6,133 nucleotides of DNA. Origin: an uncultured Oscillospiraceae bacterium (lineage in GTDB: Bacteria; Bacillota; Clostridia; Oscillospirales; Oscillospiraceae). Location: the NCBI GenBank assembly GCA_910589085.1, contig CAJUSG010000078.1:1-6133 (forward strand), written 5' to 3'. Position numbers and translations under genes: made by a program. Position 1 is the first letter of the stretch. Each line of letters begins with the position of its first letter. The notes under the pieces are model-generated. The model saw only the letters and a list, made by a program, of their open reading frames with translations. It was not told the origin of the DNA and ran no database searches. This document shows positions 1-4,121 of the stretch, piece after piece.

Positions 1-9
1 TCAGTCAGG

Positions 10-41
10 CGGTGTTGAGTTATACGCTCAACACCGCTTTT
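10..41 (+). terminator. Rho-independent terminator of an upstream gene
   Basis: A perfect 10-bp stem (10-19 pairs with 27-36, arms CGGTGTTGAG and CTCAACACCG) encloses a 7-base loop and is followed by C and five T (38-42 region). The T-run lies only on the plus-strand 3' side, so it should stop plus-strand transcription arriving from left of the window. The gene it serves is not visible. It separates the RCC1-SLH gene at 132 from whatever lies upstream, although it could also act as an attenuator if a promoter lies further left. Confidence 0.85.
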
Positions 42-45
42 TATG

Positions 46-106
46 TTTCCAACAGACCCCAGGGCGGGGGTATTCCCCCGCCCGCCCTTCGGGGCTTCGT
101 TGGAAA
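46..106 (+). other. Multi-hairpin inverted-repeat block in the leader region
   Basis: An outer stem of 8 bp (46-53 TTTCCAAC with 99-106 GTTGGAAA) encloses two further hairpins. The first is a perfect 9-bp stem (62-70 with 75-83, GGGCGGGGG and CCCCCGCCC) closed by a TATT loop. The second is a 4-bp stem (84-87 with 92-95, GCCC and GGGC) closed by a TTCG tetraloop. No T-run follows, so it is not a normal terminator. It ends ten bases before the purine-rich ribosome binding site of the RCC1-SLH gene. It could be a leader RNA fold, or a dispersed intergenic palindromic repeat. The pairing is read directly; any role is a guess. Confidence 0.55.
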
Positions 107-116
107 AATAACAGTA

Positions 117-123
117 GAGAGGG
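117..123 (+). promoter_or_regulatory. Ribosome binding site of the RCC1-SLH gene
   Basis: GAGAGGG lies 8 bases before the ATG at 132, which begins a classic signal peptide (MKKK then a hydrophobic core). This decides the start. A second ATG at 128 is out of frame, only 4 bases from the site, and leads to a short frame. The in-frame GTG at 12 lies inside the terminator stem and has no ribosome binding site. Confidence 0.75.
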
Positions 124-131
124 AAACATGT

Positions 132-2099
132 ATGAAGAAGAAAGTAGTAGCTCGTATCTTGGCGTTGTTATTGCTCTCCGCGTCGTGCATTCCAGCTTCG
201 GCTTTCAATGAGCCTGGCACAGTCGGAAAGCCTGTTGTGCTATCAGCGGGAGCGGAGACGGTAGCTTACATTGATCGCCACGACAACCTTTGGATATGGG
301 GGCGGACGCAGTATGGTATGATGGGCGTTGGTAAAACGTCAGATTACGAGAACACCGAAGATACCTTCTATCAAAAGAAGCCTTTGAAAATTATGGAGAA
401 TGTGCGCTCTATTTCACTCGGCGCCAGCTGGTCCTTTCCTTATGCCGCCGCGATTAAGATGGATGGGAGTCTATGGATGTGGGGAACGAACGACCTGAGC
501 CAACTGGGGAATGGAGGAAAGGGTATTACGTATCTCAGCCAGTATGGAACTGAGTGCATCGTTCAGCCCACTCCGGTAAAAATTATGGATGATGTAGCCG
601 CTGTCAGCTGCGGGACAGGACACACAGGCGCCATCAAAACGGATGGTTCTCTTTGGATGTGGGGAAACAATTTTAGCGGACAGATTGGAAATGGAGAATA
701 TAGAACAGAACAGAAAACGCCGGTAAAGGTGATGGATGATGTGGCTTCTGTCAGCTGTTTCGATAACCGTACCGCGGCAGTTAAAACCAATGGAGAATTA
801 TGGATGTGGGGAAACGCAAGCGACAATGCTTTCAACCTCGGCTTATATGAGGGCAATACCCCTGGGGAGTCCTATCAAACCGTTCCCTATAAAATAATGG
901 ATCATGTAGATTCTGTCTATTTTCGTGACACAAACAGTGCCTATCTAAAAGGAAACCCCTATATTTTGAAAACAGACGGAACACTGATTACTTGGCCGAT
1001 AAACGCCGGGATGACAAAGGTTGATCCCCATTCGGTCGATGAAAACGGGAATTGGATATTACCGGAGCCGATTCGCCCTACTTCGCCAATGCCGGTAGAA
1101 ATAGTTGCGGAGGATGTAGCCTTTGTAAACAGCACATCAAACAGCCTTGTTTCCCGTGGGATTGAAACCCTGGCGATTATTAAGAGGGACGGCTCACTCT
1201 GGATGTCCGGAGGCAATCAAAATGGATTGCTTGGCTCCAGCAAGGTATTTTGGAAGGAGTATACCCCACTTAATGAGCCTGTCAAAATACTGGATAATGT
1301 TACTGCCTTTTCATGTGGCCATACAGCTGCCTTCGCAATAACATCCCACGAAACGGCCCCCGACAATATATATGCCACTCTTGAAGGCTGGGGTAACTTT
1401 ACCAGCCCCTTGCTTTACTGGGATGAGCTAATACAGATAGTCGGCAGCGAAAAAAAGACGTGGATGGATGTACTCAATCAAAAAAGAACCGATCGATACG
1501 TTGTGTTTCCGTGGTCTCTCTTAGTTGATCCCCCAAAGCTCCTCGCCAATGGAAAACCGCCCGTTCCAGTCGCCCCTGCTGTTGGCGGCTTCTCCGATGT
1601 GAAAGAAACTGACTACTTTGCGGACGCGGTTCTGTGGGCGGTGGAAAAGAACATCACCAGCGGAACCAGCAAGGCCACGTTTTCCCCCGACGCAACTTGC
1701 AGCAAAGCGCAGATCTTGACTTTCTTGTGGCGCGCTAACGGCTCACCGGATCCGATGGCAGAGAATCCTTTCACCGATGTTAAGACTACCGATTATTTTT
1801 ATAAAGCAGCTCTGTGGGCCGCTGAAAAGGGTCTTGTGTCCGGGTCAACCTTCGACGCGAATACAGACTGTACCCGCGCCATGACGATGGCATATATGTG
1901 GAAAGCGGCGGGAAGTCCGGCGGCTTCTTACAATGGAAAGTTTAACGATGTTCCCGCCAGCGCGGACTATGCGCAGGCCGTAGCGTGGGCCGTGGAGCAG
2001 AAGATTACCAGCGGCACAGGCAGCGGTAACTTCTCCCCCGCCGCTACCTGTACCCGTGGGCAGATTGTCACCTTCCTACACCGGGCTATGGGAAAATAA
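132..2099 (+). CDS. Secreted RCC1-repeat protein anchored by three SLH domains
   Basis: The protein has 655 residues and is predicted to be exported and held on the cell surface. Residues 1-24 form a Sec signal peptide (MKKK, hydrophobic core, cleavage after ASA). About residues 35-404 carry RCC1-type propeller repeats, seen as the recurring core DG-x-L-W-x-W-G at 51-57, 111-118, 171-178, 220-227, 282-288 (degenerate, ending TWP) and 353-360 (WMSG). These are often preceded by P-V-K-I-M-D-D-V and followed by Q-x-G-x-G. A last half-repeat ends near 404, so a six- or seven-bladed propeller is plausible. Residues 405-486 form a low-similarity linker ending in a Pro-rich stretch. Three SLH domains follow at 487-538, 547-596 and 604-655, each opening with F-[STN]-D-V; the second is the most diverged. 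Three SLH domains normally bind pyruvylated secondary wall polysaccharide. RCC1 propellers mediate protein binding; the ligand here is unknown. It is a single-gene unit with its own terminator. Its RCC1 part is much AT-richer than its SLH part. Confidence 0.9.
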   Translation: MKKKVVARILALLLLSASCIPASAFNEPGTVGKPVVLSAGAETVAYIDRHDNLWIWGRTQYGMMGVGKTSDYENTEDTFYQKKPLKIMENVRSISLGASWSFPYAAAIKMDGSLWMWGTNDLSQLGNGGKGITYLSQYGTECIVQPTPVKIMDDVAAVSCGTGHTGAIKTDGSLWMWGNNFSGQIGNGEYRTEQKTPVKVMDDVASVSCFDNRTAAVKTNGELWMWGNASDNAFNLGLYEGNTPGESYQTVPYKIMDHVDSVYFRDTNSAYLKGNPYILKTDGTLITWPINAGMTKVDPHSVDENGNWILPEPIRPTSPMPVEIVAEDVAFVNSTSNSLVSRGIETLAIIKRDGSLWMSGGNQNGLLGSSKVFWKEYTPLNEPVKILDNVTAFSCGHTAAFAITSHETAPDNIYATLEGWGNFTSPLLYWDELIQIVGSEKKTWMDVLNQKRTDRYVVFPWSLLVDPPKLLANGKPPVPVAPAVGGFSDVKETDYFADAVLWAVEKNITSGTSKATFSPDATCSKAQILTFLWRANGSPDPMAENPFTDVKTTDYFYKAALWAAEKGLVSGSTFDANTDCTRAMTMAYMWKAAGSPAASYNGKFNDVPASADYAQAVAWAVEQKITSGTGSGNFSPAATCTRGQIVTFLHRAMGK

Positions 2100-2146
2100 A
2101 TTCGAGTAGCTTCCGATGTTTTAACAGCATATGGGCCATGAAAAAG

Positions 2147-2192
2147 CGCCCACCCCCTTTTGCTTCTTAAAAAGGGGGTGGGCGTTTTTTTT
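2147..2192 (+). terminator. Strong rho-independent terminator after the RCC1-SLH gene
   Basis: A perfect 15-bp stem (2147-2161 with 2170-2184) has an 8-base loop and is followed by eight T (2185-2192). It starts 47 bases after the TAA stop of the RCC1-SLH gene. Five A at 2141-2145 on the other side mean it could also stop minus-strand transcription entering from the right, though less well. Confidence 0.93.
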
Positions 2193-2256
2193 CGGGTGCG
2201 GGAAATCCTTAATTTAATGACATTGAGCGAAAGCTCCGGGAATTTTTGTTTACTTT
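2193..2256. other. Intergenic stretch without an intact gene
   Basis: Between the terminator and the SLH remnant I see no gene, promoter or repeat of note. The only structure is a tiny GAGC-GAAA-GCTC hairpin at 2225-2236. The reading frame running through the SLH remnant on the minus strand ends at a TAA at 2209-2211 after unrelated residues. Confidence 0.5.
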
Positions 2257-2340
2257 CTTCTCGCAGTCCGCGCCGGCAGGTACATCGGTGAAGGAAGCCC
2301 CTTCAACAGAAGGGCTGCCCGCCAGCTTCCACTCGTACAG
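2257..2340 (-). pseudogene. Remnant of an SLH-domain gene
   Basis: On the minus strand about 28 codons read as the junction between two SLH domains: LYEWKLAGSP, a short linker, then FTDVPAGAD followed by CEK. The same junction in the intact gene on the plus strand reads AYMWKAAGSP, linker, FNDVPASAD. In a real SLH domain the sequence would continue with an A-x-A-V-x-W-A-type helix and a G-I-T-x-G turn, but here it runs into unrelated residues (KVNKNS) and stops at 2209. Upstream of 2340 the frame is open to 2424 but shows no SLH sequence, no signal peptide and no convincing ribosome binding site. It is best read as debris of a second SLH protein gene, oriented opposite to the intact one. The DNA is clearly diverged from that gene, so it is not a recent copy. 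Confidence 0.6.
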
Positions 2341-2370
2341 GGCCGCAGGGTGTCCCACCACTCTGCGGCC
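2341..2370. repeat. 8-bp perfect inverted repeat beside the SLH remnant
   Basis: GGCCGCAG at 2341-2348 and its exact reverse complement CTGCGGCC at 2363-2370 are separated by 14 bases. The SLH similarity of the remnant starts directly at its left edge. There is no T-run, so it is not a terminator. It may be a scar of the rearrangement that cut the SLH gene, or simply a chance GC-rich palindrome. Confidence 0.4.
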
Positions 2371-2455
2371 TGCCACTTTTGTGTTTCCACTGTCAATTTT
2401 AACCGAATCTGTGTGAAAAAGCAAGGGCTAATTCCATCATTTTACAGTTTTTTGC

Positions 2456-2494
2456 AAAAACACCCCGCCTGTCCCTGGGGACAGGCAGGGTGTT
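2456..2494 (-). terminator. Rho-independent terminator of the NlpC/P60 operon
   Basis: The stem pairs 2459-2474 with 2479-2494, with one mismatch (2466 with 2487) and a 4-base loop. On the minus strand it is followed by a U-run (A at 2456-2460 on the plus strand), and then a second short T/A-rich stretch. It begins 11 bases after the TGA stop of the NlpC/P60 gene, so it closes that transcription unit. Confidence 0.88.
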
Positions 2495-2505
2495 CTGTTA
2501 TGTCA

Positions 2506-3444
2506 TCAGAGAATGCGGCGGGCGCCCACATAGGTCCGGGAGTAGAAGGAACTGTTCAGGCTGTCGATCACGACGCCCACACCAGGGGCGGAGGCGTGGA
2601 CAAATTCCCCGCCGCCAATGTAGATGCCTACGTGGGAGGCCGGCTTGCTGCCATAGGACTTGAACATCACCAGATCGCCGGGCTTCAGCTCCCCACGGGA
2701 GACGGCATATCCGTTGTTCAGCTGCCCGGAGGCGGTGCGCTGAATGCTGATGCCAAACTGCTTGTACACATAGCTGGTAAAGCCGGAGCAGTCAAAGCCC
2801 TTGGGAGAACTGCCGCCATAGACATACCGGCAGCCCAGGTACTGAAGGGCGTACTCGGCAATCCCCTGCCCCTGGCCGGAGGCCTGGGCCTCAGAGGCGT
2901 CGGCGGTGACCACATACTCGGCGCTGATGTAACCGTTTTCAATTCTGTACCAGCCGTCCAGCTGCTCCAGAACCTCTACCACCCGGCCGGTATACAACTT
3001 TCCGGCCTTGCTGCTGTCGGTGGTGGGGGCGGTGCGGATGTTCAGGGGGCCCTCCACAACACGGACATAGCTCTTTCCGTCGCTCTCTGCGGCGGGCTGG
3101 GCGGCCGCAGCCAAGGGGGCATCAGCCTCGGCCACCGGCTCCTCCTGGAGCTCCTCCAGCTCGTCGGCCTCCTCCTCCACCGTCAGATACTCAGCGGAGA
3201 CGTAGCCGGTGAGGCCCCGATAGGACACCTGATACCAGCCCTCCTCCAGAACGGACAGGACCTCTACCTGGGTGCCATTGGCCAGCTTTTCCAGAATTGA
3301 GCCCTCGGTGCTGGCCTCAGCGCGCAGACGCAGAGCGGGCCCCTCGGTGTTCACGATGCCATTGGCGGCGAAGGTCGGGGTAATCAGGGTACTGACCATC
3401 AGCACAGCGGCGGCCAGACGGGTGACGATACGGTTGACATGCAT
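2506..3444 (-). CDS. Secreted SH3b-SH3b-NlpC/P60 peptidoglycan endopeptidase
   Basis: The protein has 312 residues. NlpC/P60 enzymes cut peptide stems of peptidoglycan, commonly between D-gamma-glutamyl and diaminopimelate or lysine. Residues 1-26 form a Sec signal peptide (basic start, hydrophobic core, TFA cleavage site). A first SH3b domain spans about 31-89 (LRLRAEAS, GW-x-x-V, GYVSAEYL) and a second about 125-180 (LNIRTAPT, GWYRI, GYISAEYV). They are separated by an acidic, Glu/Ala-rich linker at 90-122. The catalytic domain covers about 193-312. The nucleophile is C219 in GFDCSGF, the base is H271 in ASHVGIYIG, and the third polar residue is H283 in FVHAS. The GDLVMF strand (256-261) is also typical. 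All key residues are present. The ATG start is fixed by an AGGAGG eight bases upstream. It follows the 96-residue gene by 32 bp with no terminator between, so both are probably cotranscribed from the promoter at 3821-3849. SH3b domains usually bring such enzymes to the wall. The exact bond cut is not readable from sequence. Confidence 0.95.
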   Translation of the reverse strand: MHVNRIVTRLAAAVLMVSTLITPTFAANGIVNTEGPALRLRAEASTEGSILEKLANGTQVEVLSVLEEGWYQVSYRGLTGYVSAEYLTVEEEADELEELQEEPVAEADAPLAAAAQPAAESDGKSYVRVVEGPLNIRTAPTTDSSKAGKLYTGRVVEVLEQLDGWYRIENGYISAEYVVTADASEAQASGQGQGIAEYALQYLGCRYVYGGSSPKGFDCSGFTSYVYKQFGISIQRTASGQLNNGYAVSRGELKPGDLVMFKSYGSKPASHVGIYIGGGEFVHASAPGVGVVIDSLNSSFYSRTYVGARRIL

Positions 3445-3452
3445 TTCAGCGT

Positions 3453-3458
3453 CCTCCT
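3453..3458 (-). promoter_or_regulatory. Ribosome binding site of the NlpC/P60 gene
   Basis: On the minus strand AGGAGG stands 8 bases before the ATG at 3444, in the 32-bp gap after the upstream gene. It is a full match to the anti-Shine-Dalgarno sequence and fixes the start. A second ATG overlaps two codons in but is out of frame. Confidence 0.85.
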
Positions 3459-3476
3459 CTATCTCTTTGCAGCGGA

Positions 3477-3767
3477 TTATTTGCCCGCCAGGGCCCGGTC
3501 CAGCCAGACGGCCGCCACATCCATGGCGGCGTAGAGGCTGTCCTTCTCACTCTTCTTGACCACACGGTCCCTGCTCTTCAGGTCGGGGTCGGTGAGCTGG
3601 AGCTGGACAGATACCTTGTCCGCCAGCGCCAGGTCGCCCTGCTTCTTGGAGGAGAGAATCTGAAGCATGATGATGTACTTCTCCGCCATGGTTCCATAAT
3701 AGATAAGGTTGTCTTTCCGGCGCAGGGGGTGGCCCTTATAGGAAAGAGGAAGATTTTCGTTTGCCAT
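3477..3767 (-). CDS. Small conserved-looking protein of unknown function, first gene of the NlpC/P60 operon
   Basis: I cannot assign a function to this 96-residue protein. It has no signal peptide, no convincing membrane segment and no cysteine, so it is probably a cytoplasmic, mostly helical, charged protein. It opens with a short polar stretch containing a K-G-H-P-L-R-R-K element (11-18), followed by LIYYGTMAEKYIIMLQIL (21-38), whose alternating hydrophobics could form a packed helix or strand pair. A Lys/Asp-rich middle (41-75) and a C-terminal amphipathic helix (about 75-94, SLYAAMDVAAVWLDRAL) follow. It has a strong GAGGAG ribosome binding site at 9 bases and a consensus promoter, which support real expression. 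The sequence resembles small proteins I associate with clostridial genomes, but I cannot name a family. Its place just ahead of a wall hydrolase suggests, without proving, a role linked to wall growth. The TAA stop is at 3477-3479. Confidence 0.85.
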   Translation of the reverse strand: MANENLPLSYKGHPLRRKDNLIYYGTMAEKYIIMLQILSSKKQGDLALADKVSVQLQLTDPDLKSRDRVVKKSEKDSLYAAMDVAAVWLDRALAGK

Positions 3768-3776
3768 AAATTATGT

Positions 3777-3782
3777 CTCCTC
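3777..3782 (-). promoter_or_regulatory. Ribosome binding site of the 96-residue gene
   Basis: GAGGAG on the minus strand lies 9 bases before the ATG at 3767. There is no competing in-frame start nearby, so it supports this start codon. Confidence 0.8.
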
Positions 3783-3787
3783 AAAAT

Positions 3788-3839
3788 TGTAATCAAAATG
3801 TAATCTTTTACTGTAACCGAATTGTAACATATTTGTTAC
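3788..3839. promoter_or_regulatory. Five-hexamer operator array matching WalR/PhoP-type boxes
   Basis: On the plus strand five hexamers fit TGTWAH: TGTAAT at 3788 and 3799, TGTAAC at 3812 and 3823, and TGTTAC at 3834. The steps are 11, 13, 11 and 11 bp, so there is one pair and one triplet with 5-bp gaps, exactly the TGTWAH-N5-TGTWAH form known for WalR (YycF) of Bacillus and Staphylococcus. Read on the minus strand the same hexamers are near-matches to the PhoP box TTWACA-N5-TTWACA. The fourth hexamer overlaps the -10 box, the fifth sits in the spacer, the third spans the likely start of transcription, and the first pair lies just downstream, so repression is the simplest prediction. WalR is favoured because the operon encodes a wall hydrolase. 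Confidence 0.65.
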
Positions 3840-3849
3840 TACTTGTCAA
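3821..3849 (-). promoter_or_regulatory. Sigma-A promoter of the small-protein / NlpC/P60 operon
   Basis: On the minus strand TTGACA (3844-3849 in plus coordinates) and TACAAT (3821-3826) are spaced by exactly 17 bp, and TG one base before the -10 makes it an extended -10. The start of transcription would be near 3814, giving a leader of about 47 bases before the ATG at 3767. Runs of A and T just upstream (3853-3881) could act as an UP element or bend. The boxes of the operator array overlap it. Confidence 0.85.
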
Positions 3850-4062
3850 ACCTTTTCCAAAAAATTTTTTCGGAAATTTTTCCCGGATGTGCCCCGCAAT
3901 ATATTGTGGTTTTCCCTCCGTTTTTACGCAAAATACAGAGTGTGTCCGCTCTTTTGACGGGCCGCCCCCGGTTACAATGCCCTCCCTCTGCCACGCTGCG
4001 CTTACATCGGATTGGTTACGGGCTGTTTCCGTTTTGTTACCATTTCCCCTCCCCTGGCTTCA
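3850..4062. other. Intergenic region between nifJ terminator and the promoter, no gene seen
   Basis: About 210 bp carry no credible gene. The part next to the promoter holds phased A/T tracts: four T at 3853-3856, a 12-bp AAAAAATTTTTT palindrome at 3859-3870, and AAATTTTT at 3874-3881. Further right, GTTAC recurs on the plus strand at 3971, 4015 and 4036, with CTTAC at 4001; 4015 to 4036 is 21 bp, two helical turns. I see no promoter elements here that I would defend. Confidence 0.5.
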
Positions 4063-4099
4063 AAAAAGCTGTGCCGGGCAGAGCCCGGCACAGCTTTTT
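4063..4099 (-). terminator. Rho-independent terminator of nifJ, symmetrical
   Basis: A perfect 17-bp stem (4063-4079 with 4083-4099) has a 3-base AGA loop. The stem core is GCTGTGCCGGGC and it is flanked by A-runs on the left and T-runs on the right, so it can form a U-tract on either strand. It lies 22 bases past the nifJ stop on the minus strand and should isolate the downstream two-gene operon from nifJ transcription. Confidence 0.95.
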
Positions 4100-4121
4100 C
4101 AAAATTTTCAGACGTCGGGAA

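Noticed and set aside
12..131. N-terminal extension of the RCC1-SLH gene from a GTG at 12
   Set aside because: It would start inside the stem of the upstream terminator, has no ribosome binding site, runs through the GC hairpins, and would bury the clear signal peptide that begins at 132.
183..190. Possible lipoprotein signal (Cys19 in SASC) in the RCC1-SLH protein
   Set aside because: The lipobox lacks a Leu or similar residue at the -3 position, and a standard ASA cleavage site follows; SLH domains already provide the anchor.
2209..2424. Functional 71-residue minus-strand gene
   Set aside because: It has only a TTG start, no good ribosome binding site, and consists of an SLH junction fragment with unrelated flanks.
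2350..3300. 316-residue plus-strand reading frame opposite the NlpC/P60 gene
   Set aside because: It is an antisense shadow of a GC-rich gene: low-complexity Gly/Ala/Leu product, no domain, and it crosses the operon terminator.
3788..3839. Short repeats read as a CRISPR or iteron origin
   Set aside because: Repeat units are only six bases with 5-bp gaps and lie over a promoter; there are no spacers, replication gene or DnaA boxes.
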